DNA of 64,000 nucleotides from Sphingomonas sp. HITSZ_GF (GTDB lineage Bacteria > Pseudomonadota > Alphaproteobacteria > Sphingomonadales > Sphingomonadaceae), in contig NZ_JARQXA010000002.1 in NCBI RefSeq assembly GCF_029543155.1, positions 591,829-655,828 of the forward strand, given 5' to 3'. The notes under the pieces were generated by a model that worked only from the letters and a program-made list of their open reading frames with translations, was not told the origin of the DNA and ran no database searches. The translations under genes and the position numbers were made by a program. This document shows positions 8,364 through 15,761 of this stretch, piece by piece (within the stretch, counting starts at the first letter, position 1; every line of letters starts with the position of its first letter).

Positions 8364-8412
8364 GTGCCTGCGGTCGTTTGAAGCATTGCAGGCACAGCGA
8401 GGATTGCAGGCA
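8364..8412. repeat. Inverted and direct repeats in the flgM leader
   Basis: GTGCCTGC (8364-8371) is repeated inverted as GCAGGCAC (8388-8395). ATTGCAGGCA occurs twice, at 8385-8394 and 8403-8412, the second abutting the flgM ATG. This could be an operator or an RNA hairpin controlling flgM; no promoter match is clear. Confidence 0.4.
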
Positions 8413-8706
8413 ATGGTGGAATCAATCGGCACGAAGGCAGGCACGGTCACCGACCGTCGCACTGTGCCCGTTGAACCCGCTGCGAAGGTGGCGGCGCTCC
8501 GTCCGGTCGCAAACGACACGCCGGCGGTGCAGAGCGCCGCGGCGGAGATCGCCGGCACGGCCGGCGCGCAGGCCCCGGTCGATGCCGATCGGGTGGCGCG
8601 GATCCGCAAGGCCATCCAGGACAACAAGTTCCCGCTATCGCCGTCGACGATCGCCGATCGGCTGCTCGCCTTCAAGCTCGATTGGAAGTCCCGTGAACCG
8701 TCGTGA
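8413..8706 (+). CDS. flgM: Anti-sigma-28 factor FlgM
   Basis: 97 residues from the ATG giving MVESIGTKAG; a TTG 27 bp upstream is in frame but lies inside a repeated motif. The C-terminus (DADRVARIRKAIQDNKFPLS, then TIADRLLAFKLDW) is the FlgM sigma-binding region. FlgM holds the flagellar sigma factor FliA inactive until the hook is complete and FlgM is exported. FliA is encoded at 12069-12833 and the FlgN-like chaperone gene overlaps the end of flgM. Confidence 0.87.
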   Translation: MVESIGTKAGTVTDRRTVPVEPAAKVAALRPVANDTPAVQSAAAEIAGTAGAQAPVDADRVARIRKAIQDNKFPLSPSTIADRLLAFKLDWKSREPS

Positions 8707-9004
8707 AGCGCTCATCGAGGTGATCGAATGCCTCCACGCCGAGATCGCGGCGCTGAAGGCCAACGACGTCGCCGCGCTCGAAGCGGCCACCCGATCCAAG
8801 ATCGCCGCGATCGACACGGTCGCGCTCTATGACGGCGAGGCCCCCGGCCCCGAGGTCCGCGAGCTTGCCGCCGAGGCGCACAAGCTCAACGAGACCTGCC
8901 GCATCTATGTGAACCTGATGGCGGCAAATGTTCGCCGCCGCCTGCAAATCCTTTCCGGTCAGCAGGCGCCGTCCTACAAGGCGGCAGGGTACGCCCTCGC
9001 CTGA
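8693..9004 (+). CDS. flgN: FlgN-like flagellar export chaperone
   Basis: 103 residues from a GTG start overlapping the end of flgM by 14 bp. It is mostly helical (NRREALIEVIECLHAEIAAL, then KLNETCRIYVNLMAANVRRR), as expected for FlgN chaperones that deliver FlgK and FlgL to the export gate. flgK and flgL are not in this window; they may lie beyond flgJ. The call rests on length, helical pattern and the flgM-flgN neighbourhood, since FlgN sequences diverge strongly. Confidence 0.72.
   Translation: MNRREALIEVIECLHAEIAALKANDVAALEAATRSKIAAIDTVALYDGEAPGPEVRELAAEAHKLNETCRIYVNLMAANVRRRLQILSGQQAPSYKAAGYALA
8922..8937. promoter_or_regulatory. Palindrome CGGCAAATGTTCGCCG, candidate FlbD enhancer
   Basis: Same layout as the palindromes at 6532 and 22791 (CGGCAA-N4-TTGCCG) with one mismatch in the right arm. 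It lies about 100 bp upstream of the sigma-54 promoter at 9036, inside the flgN-like gene, a typical enhancer distance. Confidence 0.45.
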
Positions 9005-9035
9005 AAGGGCATGGCTAACCCCCATTAACCAGAAC

Positions 9036-9051
9036 TGGCACGGTCCTTGCT
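9036..9051 (+). promoter_or_regulatory. Sigma-54 promoter before the flagellar lytic transglycosylase
   Basis: TGGCAC-ggtcc-TTGCT is a perfect -24/-12 element. The predicted start site is about 9062, giving a 29-nt leader with an AGGA ribosome-binding site before the ATG at 9091. Confidence 0.88.
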
Positions 9052-9090
9052 GCGATAGCCCCGAATAAGGGCAATCCGGATCAGGACTAG

Positions 9091-9984
9091 ATGAGCGTCA
9101 CTTCGGTCAACTCCAAGGCAAGCGTCCAGACGGCGATCGCCGCGGCAAGCCGCAAGACCGGCATCGACTTCAACTATCTGCTCGGCCAGGCACAGGTCGA
9201 GAGCGGGTTGAACGCGAATGCGCGCGCCGGCACGTCTTCGGCCACCGGTCTCTACCAGTTCATCGAGCAGAGCTGGCTCGGCGTGGTCAAGCAGCACGGG
9301 GCCGAGCATGGCCTGGGCTGGGCGGCCGACAGCATCAAGCAGACCAGCTCGGGCCGCTACGTCGTCAGCGATCCCGCCGCCCGCAGCGCCATCCTGAATA
9401 TGCGCAGCGATCCGCAAACCGCGGCGCTGATGGCCGCCGAGCATGCATCGGACAACAAGACCGCGCTCGAGGACAGCCTGGGCCGCCCGGCCACCGGCAC
9501 CGATCTCTACATGGCGCACTTCCTGGGCCTGGGCGGCGCCGACAAGTTCCTGAGCGCGATGGCCGAGAGCCCGGACCGCACCGGCGCCTCGATGTTCCCC
9601 GCCGCAGCCCGCGCCAATCGCGGCGTCTTCTATGCGTCGAACGGCCAGCCGCGCACGCTTTCGGAAATCTACAGCCGCTTCGCCGGCAAGCTCGACCAGG
9701 GTGCTGCCGCCGGCGGCGCCACCGGCACCGCTTCGACCGGGCTCGACGACGGCTTCTCCGCCGCCGCCCGGGCCTGGAGCGACGGCGACAACGAAGTCGT
9801 GCTCGGCAACGGCGCGGTCGATGGCGACCGGCACTGGGTGCAGAACACGCTGGCCCAGCTCAACGTCTCGCGTCCGGAAGGCAGCACGGCGACCGATCCG
9901 CTCGGCCGCCGCATCGATCCGCTGCGTCCGACGCCGGAAAATGCCCGCCTCGCCTATCTCATGCTCGCGAACCTGGGAGCGTAA
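9091..9984 (+). CDS. Flagellum-associated lytic transglycosylase (SltF-like)
   Basis: 297 residues. The N-terminal lysozyme-like domain has the catalytic glutamate in QVESGLNANARAGTSSATG (E37) and the motif LYQFIEQSWLG. A middle region with YMAHFLGLGGADKFL matches transglycosylases of flagellar loci. The C-terminal part is low complexity. It probably cuts peptidoglycan so the rod can pass, the job done by the muramidase half of FlgJ in enterobacteria. No clear signal peptide is seen, so export through the flagellar or Sec route is uncertain. It has its own sigma-54 promoter and is followed by flhA. Confidence 0.83.
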   Translation: MSVTSVNSKASVQTAIAAASRKTGIDFNYLLGQAQVESGLNANARAGTSSATGLYQFIEQSWLGVVKQHGAEHGLGWAADSIKQTSSGRYVVSDPAARSAILNMRSDPQTAALMAAEHASDNKTALEDSLGRPATGTDLYMAHFLGLGGADKFLSAMAESPDRTGASMFPAAARANRGVFYASNGQPRTLSEIYSRFAGKLDQGAAAGGATGTASTGLDDGFSAAARAWSDGDNEVVLGNGAVDGDRHWVQNTLAQLNVSRPEGSTATDPLGRRIDPLRPTPENARLAYLMLANLGA

Positions 9985-9990
9985 CCCCTA

Positions 9991-12072
9991 GTGTCTGCAA
10001 TCTCGCTTCCCGCGGGCGCGATGCCCGCCGCCAAGAGCTTCGCGCTGCCTGCCGCGATCCTGCTGCTCGTCGCGCTGATGGTGGTGCCGATCCCGGCCTT
10101 CCTGCTCGACGCCTTCTTCATCCTCAACATCATGATCAGCCTTGCGGTGCTGATGGTGGCGCTGAACGCGCAGAAGCCCCTGGACTTCTCCGCCTTCCCC
10201 ACCGTGCTGCTGTTCGCCACGCTGTTCCGCCTCGGCCTCAACGTCGCCTCGACGCGCGTCGTGCTGGTGCACGGGCATGAGGGCGAGAGCGCCGCCGGCC
10301 ATGTGATCGAAGCGTTCGGCACCTTCATGATCGGCGGCGACTATGTCGTCGGCCTGGTCGTGTTCGCAGTGATCGTGATCATCAACATGATCGTCGTCAC
10401 CAAGGGTGCCGGCCGCGTTTCCGAAGTCAGCGCGCGCTTCACGCTCGATGCGTTGCCCGGCAAGCAGATGGCGATCGACGCCGATCTGAATGCCGGCCTG
10501 ATCACGCCGGACGATGCCCGCGCCAAGCGCCTCGAAGTGTCGACCGAAGCCGATTTCTACGGCGCGATGGACGGTTCGTCCAAGTTCGTGAAGGGCGATG
10601 CGATCGCCGGCCTGCTGATCCTCGGCATCAACGTGATCGGCGGCCTGATCCTCGGCGTCGCCAGCCACCAGATGGCTGTGGGCGAGGCAGCCTCCACCTA
10701 TGTGCTGCTCGCCATCGGTGACGCGCTCGTCGCGCAGGTGCCGGCGCTGCTGCTCTCGATCGCCGCCGCCGCCATCGTCACCCGGGTCAAGTCGAGCGAC
10801 GATCTCGCCGGCCAGATCGGCAGCCAGTTCGCCAGCTACAAGACCTGGATGCCGGTCGCGGTCATCCTCGGCCTGCTCGGCGTCTTCCCCGGCATGCCGC
10901 ACTTCCTGATGCTGCCCGCCGCCGCCGCCGCCGGCTATGCCGCCTGGCACCTGCGCAAGGTCGCCAACCGGCCCAAGCCGGTCGCCGCGCCGCCGGCCGA
11001 GCCCACCGATCTGTCGAAGATCGGCTGGGAGGAAGTCACCGACAACATGCAGGTCATGCTCGACATCGGCTACGGCCTGGTGCCGCTGGTCGACGAGCGT
11101 CGCGGCGGGCCGCTGATGGGCCGCATCACCGGCGTCCGCCGCCAGCTTTCCAAGGAGCTCGGCTTCGTCGTGCCCCAGGTGCGCGTGCGCGATGACATCA
11201 ACCTGGCGCCCTTCACCTATCGCATCGTCATCGGCGGCGTGGTCGTGGCCGAGGACAATGTGTCGCCCGAGGAGATGCTGGCGATCGACACCGGCCAGGC
11301 CTCGGGCCGCCTCCACGGCAAGCCGGTCAAGGACCCGACCTTCGGGCTCGACGCGACCTGGATTTCGCAGGGCGATAGTGATGCCGCCACCGGCCTGGGC
11401 TATCTCGTCGTCGATCCGGGCACCGTGGTCGCCACCCATCTCAACCAGTGCCTGATCCAGAACGCCACCGATCTGCTCGGCCCGGACGAGGTCCAGGCGC
11501 TGCTCGACGGGCTCAAGGAGCGCTCGGCCCAGCTCGTCGCCGCGCTCTGCCCGGCGCCGCTGCCGCTCACTACGCTCACCCAGGTGCTGCGCGGCCTGCT
11601 CGCCGAGAGCATTCCGCTCAAGGAGTTCCGCCGTATCGCCGCCGCCATCGCGGTCGCCGCGCAGAAGACGCTCGATGCCGAGGAGCTGATCGAACTGATC
11701 CGCCCCGAGCTCGGCCCGCTGATCATCCAGCGCCTGTGCGGCGTGCGCGAGCCGTTGCGGGTGATGACGCTGGAGGGCCAGCTCGAGGGGCTGCTCGGCC
11801 AGGCGGTCCGCTCCGATCCGTCGCGCCGCCACACGATCGAGCCCGATCTCGGCCGCCGCATCTCCGATGCGCTGCAGCGCGCCGCCCAGCCGCTGATCGC
11901 CGAGGCCAAGCCCTTCGCGCTCGTCGTCCAGCCGTCGATCCGCGTCGCGATCCGCAAGCTGATCAAGAACGTCCTCCCCGACACGCCGGTGATGAGCTTC
12001 TTCGAAGTGCCCGAGGACAAGGCCGTCGAAGTCGTCGCCGTGATCGGTGCGCCGGAGGCGCTGCCCGCATGA
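9991..12072 (+). CDS. flhA: Flagellar type III export gate protein FlhA
   Basis: 693 residues from a GTG start. The N-terminal half has about eight membrane helices (AILLLVALMVVPIPAFLLDA onward). The family signature lies in the cytoplasmic loop near residues 148-171 (RFTLDALPGKQMAIDADLNA). The C-terminal cytosolic domain begins near residue 340 and docks chaperone-substrate complexes. FlhA is the nonameric export gate at the centre of the MS ring. The gene overlaps fliA by 4 bp. Confidence 0.97.
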   Translation: MSAISLPAGAMPAAKSFALPAAILLLVALMVVPIPAFLLDAFFILNIMISLAVLMVALNAQKPLDFSAFPTVLLFATLFRLGLNVASTRVVLVHGHEGESAAGHVIEAFGTFMIGGDYVVGLVVFAVIVIINMIVVTKGAGRVSEVSARFTLDALPGKQMAIDADLNAGLITPDDARAKRLEVSTEADFYGAMDGSSKFVKGDAIAGLLILGINVIGGLILGVASHQMAVGEAASTYVLLAIGDALVAQVPALLLSIAAAAIVTRVKSSDDLAGQIGSQFASYKTWMPVAVILGLLGVFPGMPHFLMLPAAAAAGYAAWHLRKVANRPKPVAAPPAEPTDLSKIGWEEVTDNMQVMLDIGYGLVPLVDERRGGPLMGRITGVRRQLSKELGFVVPQVRVRDDINLAPFTYRIVIGGVVVAEDNVSPEEMLAIDTGQASGRLHGKPVKDPTFGLDATWISQGDSDAATGLGYLVVDPGTVVATHLNQCLIQNATDLLGPDEVQALLDGLKERSAQLVAALCPAPLPLTTLTQVLRGLLAESIPLKEFRRIAAAIAVAAQKTLDAEELIELIRPELGPLIIQRLCGVREPLRVMTLEGQLEGLLGQAVRSDPSRRHTIEPDLGRRISDALQRAAQPLIAEAKPFALVVQPSIRVAIRKLIKNVLPDTPVMSFFEVPEDKAVEVVAVIGAPEALPA

Positions 12073-12833
12073 ACGCTTTCACCCCAGGGAAACTAGACGC
12101 CATGGCTTCATTGGCTCCTGCCCCCCTTATCTACACGCCCACCCCGCCGCGCCGCGATCCCGAGGCACTGGTGCGCAAGCACCTGCCTTTGGTCCGCCGG
12201 ATCGCCTGGCACATCCATGGCTCGATGAGCACGCTCGTCGAGGTGGAGGATCTGATCCAGATCGGGCTGGTCGCGCTGATCGAGGCCTCGGCCAATTTCG
12301 AGGACCGCGGCCAGGTGACCTTCGAGCAATATCTCGCGACGCGGCTGCGCGGCGCGATGATCGACGAGCTGCGCCGCCAGGCGACGACGACACGCGGCGC
12401 GATGCGCCGGCGCAAGGCCTATCACGAAGCCGTCACGGCGCTCACCGCCGAGCTCGGCCGCGTGCCCGACGACGAGCAGGTCGCCGCCAAGCTGGGCGTC
12501 ACGCCCGAGAAGCTGCGCACCGACTATGCCAATGCCGAGGCGGTCCGTTTCGATTCGATCGACGACACCTATTCGGACGAGAGCCCCTGGTTCATGTCCG
12601 ACGAGCCCAACGCCTTCGAGCAATTGGCCGAGAGCGACCAGCGCGAGGCGCTGATCGAGGCGATCGCCGAATTGCCCGAGCGCGAGCAGCAGGTGATCCA
12701 GCTCTATTATGTCGAGGAGCTCAATCTCGAGGAAATCGGCCAGGTGCTGGGCGTCGGCGCGGCGCGGATCTGCCAGATCAAGGCGAGCGCGCATGCCCGG
12801 CTGAAGAAGGGACTGGCGCGCAGGTTAGGGTAG
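12069..12833 (+). CDS. fliA: RNA polymerase sigma factor for flagellar genes (FliA, sigma-28 family)
   Basis: 254 residues from the ATG overlapping the flhA stop (an alternative ATG is at 12102). Region 2 is ALVRKHLPLVRRIAWHIHG, then VEDLIQIGLVALIEASANFE. Region 3 is LTAELGRVPDDEQVAAKLGV. The region 4 helix-turn-helix is LNLEEIGQVLGVGAARICQI. The FliA family directs late flagellar genes such as flagellin and is inhibited by FlgM (8413-8706). A sigma-28-like promoter sits before fliC. Confidence 0.93.
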   Translation: MNAFTPGKLDAMASLAPAPLIYTPTPPRRDPEALVRKHLPLVRRIAWHIHGSMSTLVEVEDLIQIGLVALIEASANFEDRGQVTFEQYLATRLRGAMIDELRRQATTTRGAMRRRKAYHEAVTALTAELGRVPDDEQVAAKLGVTPEKLRTDYANAEAVRFDSIDDTYSDESPWFMSDEPNAFEQLAESDQREALIEAIAELPEREQQVIQLYYVEELNLEEIGQVLGVGAARICQIKASAHARLKKGLARRLG

Positions 12834-13145
12834 AGTCCCTGTTCCCAAGCGGTTCCCCGGCGAAAGCCGGGGCCCAGGGTTTCTCTGCCGAATCGCTTGT
12901 GACCCTGGGCCCCGGCTTTCGCCGGGGAACAAGCAGCTGGGAATGTAGGATTTCGTCTGCAAGGCTCTCCCGCATGGCCGTCGCAGCGCCTTCCCCGACA
13001 TCCTGGCCCCTGTCCTCCCGCCGCCCGGCAAGAGCCTCGCGCGCGTAGATGTCGTGACTTTTGCGACTTTCCGGCCGGCGCCCGGCTTGCGCCGTTCCCC
13101 AAGCTGCCCCACACCTCCGCCCCGATAACCATTCGGGGAATTTCC
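12834..13145. other. 312-bp intergenic region, fliA to M28 peptidase
   Basis: It contains a long dispersed inverted repeat (12852-12930) and then AATGTAGGATTTCGTCTGC (12942-12960), a motif found again after another repeat at 39029-39047. The remaining part, 12961-13145, shows no convincing gene, and no promoter is claimed for the peptidase. Confidence 0.7.
12852..12930. repeat. Dispersed inverted repeat, GGCGAAAGCC family, copy 1
   Basis: Two perfect 29-bp arms (12852-12880 and 12902-12930) flank a 21-nt loop. The core of each arm is CCCCGGCGAAAGCCGGGG. A shorter-cored relative is at 33530-33613. As RNA it would form a very stable hairpin just after fliA and may terminate transcription. Confidence 0.9.
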
Positions 13146-14513
13146 ATGACCAAGCATCTGTTCCTGGCCGGCGCGATGGCGTTCGGGCTGATGGCGTCGC
13201 CTGCGCTCGCGCAGGACCAATGGACCGTCCGCCCCGAATGGGTGCGTGCGCATGAGAGCTTCCTCGCCAGCGACGCGCTGCAGGGCCGCGGCAGCGCGAC
13301 CCGCGACGAGGCGATCGCCGCCGCCTATGTCGCCGCCCAGTTCGAGAGCTTCGGGCTGAAGACCGCGCCGGGCATGACCGGCTATCTCCAGCCCGCGACG
13401 ATCGTGCGCACCAGCCTGAAAGGCGTGACGCTCACCGCCGATGGCGCTGCGATCGGCGGAACCTCGGTGCTGGTCGGCGGGCTTCAGCCGGTGTCGGGCA
13501 AGGCGGTCGTCTTTGCCGGCACTGATCTGGCCAAGCTGCCCAAGGGGGACGTCGTCCTCGCGCGTGCGGATGGCCCCGGCATGCAGCTGTTCGGCCTTTT
13601 CCGCGCCGCCGGTGCCAATGGCGCGAAGCTGGTCATCGTCCGCGAAAACGCCGCGACCAAGGAAACGCTTGAGAAGTTCGGCGGCACCCCGCGCATGCCG
13701 ACCTATCTCGACGACGGGCAAAGCGGGATGGACGGCGACCGCCCGGCGCTGCTGGTACTTCCTGCCGCTGCGTTCGACGCGCTGGCGGCCAAGCCCGGCG
13801 CCACGATCGCCGCGACCTTCGAGGTGGAGAAGAAGACGAGCACCACCACCAACGCGATCGGCTATCTGCCCGGCGCCGATCCGGCGGCGGGCTACCTGCT
13901 CCTCACCGCGCATCTCGATCATCTCGGGCTGCGGGCCGACGGCGTGATCATGCACGGCGCCAATGACGATGCCTCGGGCACCACCGCGGTGCTCGAGCTG
14001 GCGCGCGCGTTGGCCTCGGGCAAGCCGATGAAGCGCGGCATCCTGTTCGTCGCCTATGGCAGCGAGGAGATTGGCGGGTTCGGCTCGACCTGGTTCGGCA
14101 AGCACCCGCCGGTGCCGATCGACCAGATCGTCGCCAATATCGAGATCGAGATGATCGGCGCGCAGGATCCCAAGCTTCCGGCCGGGCACATGATGATGAC
14201 GGGGATGGAGCGCTCGACGCTGGGCGACACGCTCAAGGCGCATGGCGCGCTGGTCGCCGCTGATCCCTATCCCGACCAGCATTTCTTCGAGCGCTCGGAC
14301 AATTATTCGCTCGCCAAGGTCGGCGTGGTTGCACACACGCTGTCGGGCTGGGCGGTGGTTCCGACCTATCACAGCCCCGAAGACACGCTGGCCAATCTCG
14401 ACATCGCGTTCATGACCCGCGCGATCCAGTCGCTGATCGCGCCCGTGCGCAGCCTCGCCAACAGCGCCGACAAGCCGCAATGGAAGCCGGGCGGCAAGCC
14501 CGAAGGGCACTGA
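13146..14513 (+). CDS. Secreted M28-family zinc metallopeptidase
   Basis: 455 residues with a signal peptide (MTKHLFLAGAMAFGLMASPA, then LAQ). The C-terminal half is an M28 aminopeptidase fold with predicted zinc ligands H256 (TAHLDHLG), bridging D274 (GANDDASGTT), catalytic and ligand glutamates E307/E308 (YGSEEIGG) and H409 (TYHSPEDT). The N-terminal half resembles the PA-type insert common in such enzymes. It likely trims peptides in the periplasm or outside the cell. It sits between fliA and fliC but has no evident flagellar role. Confidence 0.88.
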   Translation: MTKHLFLAGAMAFGLMASPALAQDQWTVRPEWVRAHESFLASDALQGRGSATRDEAIAAAYVAAQFESFGLKTAPGMTGYLQPATIVRTSLKGVTLTADGAAIGGTSVLVGGLQPVSGKAVVFAGTDLAKLPKGDVVLARADGPGMQLFGLFRAAGANGAKLVIVRENAATKETLEKFGGTPRMPTYLDDGQSGMDGDRPALLVLPAAAFDALAAKPGATIAATFEVEKKTSTTTNAIGYLPGADPAAGYLLLTAHLDHLGLRADGVIMHGANDDASGTTAVLELARALASGKPMKRGILFVAYGSEEIGGFGSTWFGKHPPVPIDQIVANIEIEMIGAQDPKLPAGHMMMTGMERSTLGDTLKAHGALVAADPYPDQHFFERSDNYSLAKVGVVAHTLSGWAVVPTYHSPEDTLANLDIAFMTRAIQSLIAPVRSLANSADKPQWKPGGKPEGH

Positions 14514-14520
14514 TGTAGCG

Positions 14521-14595
14521 GCACCGGCCCGCTCCCCGCCCGGCCACCTAACGGCAGTATCTTATGGGTGGCCGGGTGGGGGAGCGGGCCGGTGC
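14521..14595. repeat. Dispersed inverted repeat, GCCCGCTCCCC family, copy 1
   Basis: Left arm 14521-14548 and right arm 14567-14595 match except for one small difference. The core GGCCCGCTCCCC followed by CCCGGCC is shared with the copy at 46384-46453. It lies between the convergent M28 peptidase and fliC genes. Confidence 0.88.
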
Positions 14596-14611
14596 GGCGT
14601 TCCAAATGAGG

Positions 14612-14641
14612 AAAAGCCCCGGTGGTTGGACCACCGGGGCT
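14612..14641 (-). terminator. Rho-independent terminator of fliC
   Basis: A 12-bp perfect stem (AGCCCCGGTGGT and its complement, 14615-14626 with 14630-14641) with a 3-nt loop. On the minus strand it runs into TTTT. It lies about 80 bp past the flagellin stop. Confidence 0.8.
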
Positions 14642-14720
14642 CCCCATGCGCCCCCTCCGGCAAGAAGGGGTGACCGGCCTTGGTGCCTGTCAGGGGGGTG
14701 ACACCCCGACCGGCACGCGC

Positions 14721-15539
14721 TTACTGAAGAAGCTTGAGAACCGACTGCTGGCTCTGGTTCGCCTGGGCGAGCATCGCCGTCGAAGCCTGAGACAGGATCT
14801 GTGCCTTGGCGAGCGCCGCGGTCTCGGTCGAGTAATCCGTGTCCTCGATCCGGCTGCGTGCGTCGCTGAGGTTGGCCACGTTCGACTGGAGGTTGTTCAC
14901 CACCGATTCGAGCTGGCTCTGGCCGGCGCCGAGGCTGGCGCGGGCGGTGTTCACCGTCTTCAGCGCGTCGTCGAGCGTCTCGAGAGCGTCCGAAGCGTCG
15001 TCGGCATCCGAGATGTCGATCTCGACGGCGTCGTCGAGATCGATCTCGGCGAAGTCGAGCGTCACGGTGTCCGAAGCGGTCGAGCCGGTCTGGATGGTCA
15101 CGCTGCCCGAGTCACCCGCATCGCCGGTGAACAGCGCCACGCCGTTGAACGTGGTGTTCGACAGGATGTTGGTGATCTGGGTGGTCAGCGCCGTGACTTC
15201 GGTCTGCAGATTGGCACGGTCGTCTTCCGAATAGGTGCCGCTCGACGACTGGACCGCCAGCTCGCGGATACGCTGCAGCATGTTGGTCACTTCGCCCAGC
15301 GCGCCTTCGGCGGTCTGCGCCATCGAGATGCCGTCATTGGCGTTGCGGATCGCCTGGTTCATGCCGCGGATCGAAGAGGTCATGGTCGAAGCGATCGCCA
15401 GGCCGGCGGCGTCGTCCTTCGCGCTGTTGATGCGCTTGCCGGTCGACAGGCGCTCCATGGCCGTGCTCAGCGCGCTGTTGGCGCCGGTCGAAGCGTTGGC
15501 GGCGCGCAGCGCCGCAGTGTTGGTTCCGATAACAGTCAT
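14721..15539 (-). CDS. fliC: Flagellin
   Basis: 272 residues, a short flagellin. The ATG giving MTVIGTNTAALRAANASTGA is chosen; longer upstream frames run through the promoter. The N-terminal D0/D1 block (MERLSTGKRINSAKDDAAGL, then AIRNANDGISMAQTAEGAL) and the C-terminal block (LSDARSRIEDTDYSTETAAL, then QASTAMLAQANQSQQSVLKLL) are classic. The central variable domain is very small and acidic. It is the only flagellin gene in the window. Its cap FliD and chaperone FliS are at 29364-31171. Confidence 0.97.
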   Translation of the reverse strand: MTVIGTNTAALRAANASTGANSALSTAMERLSTGKRINSAKDDAAGLAIASTMTSSIRGMNQAIRNANDGISMAQTAEGALGEVTNMLQRIRELAVQSSSGTYSEDDRANLQTEVTALTTQITNILSNTTFNGVALFTGDAGDSGSVTIQTGSTASDTVTLDFAEIDLDDAVEIDISDADDASDALETLDDALKTVNTARASLGAGQSQLESVVNNLQSNVANLSDARSRIEDTDYSTETAALAKAQILSQASTAMLAQANQSQQSVLKLLQ

Positions 15540-15608
15540 GTTCGTTACTCCATGCTCGTCGGCTTCCCGCTTACCCCCCTGAACGGGAGCTCGGAGCCGC
15601 CAAGCCAA

Positions 15609-15634
15609 GGAACGGCCGTCGCGAACCGGGTTTA
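15609..15634 (-). promoter_or_regulatory. Sigma-28-like promoter of fliC
   Basis: Read on the minus strand: TAAA, 14 bp, GCCGTTCC, close to the sigma-28 consensus TAAA-N15-GCCGATAA but one base short in spacing. It would give a leader of about 60-65 nt. The activity is inferred from fliA and flgM being present. Confidence 0.45.
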
Positions 15635-15705
15635 AGCAAAAAATTTCGGCTCTACGTGCGCACGCATAGACGCGCCCGGACCAAGGTGGCCGCGGGATAC
15701 GCAAA

Positions 15706-15720
15706 TTTACGCGCCGTTAA
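15706..15720. promoter_or_regulatory. CtrA-like site upstream of flbD
   Basis: TTTA, 7 bp, TTAA followed by CC, against the CtrA consensus TTAA-N7-TTAA with the TTAACC half-site intact. It lies 42 bp before the flbD start. CtrA often tops the flagellar hierarchy in alphaproteobacteria. A single imperfect site is weak evidence. Confidence 0.3.
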
Positions 15721-15761
15721 CCAACTTACCCCCAGAAGGATGGTGTTCAGGGGGTTTACCA

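Noticed and set aside
8386..8412. Upstream TTG start for flgM
   Set aside because: The extra nine codons lie wholly in the repeated motif, and the ATG at 8413 gives the normal FlgM length.
15540..15660. Sigma-54 promoter before fliC
   Set aside because: The nearest GG and GC pair is spaced 9 bp, not 10; the sigma-28-like match is better.
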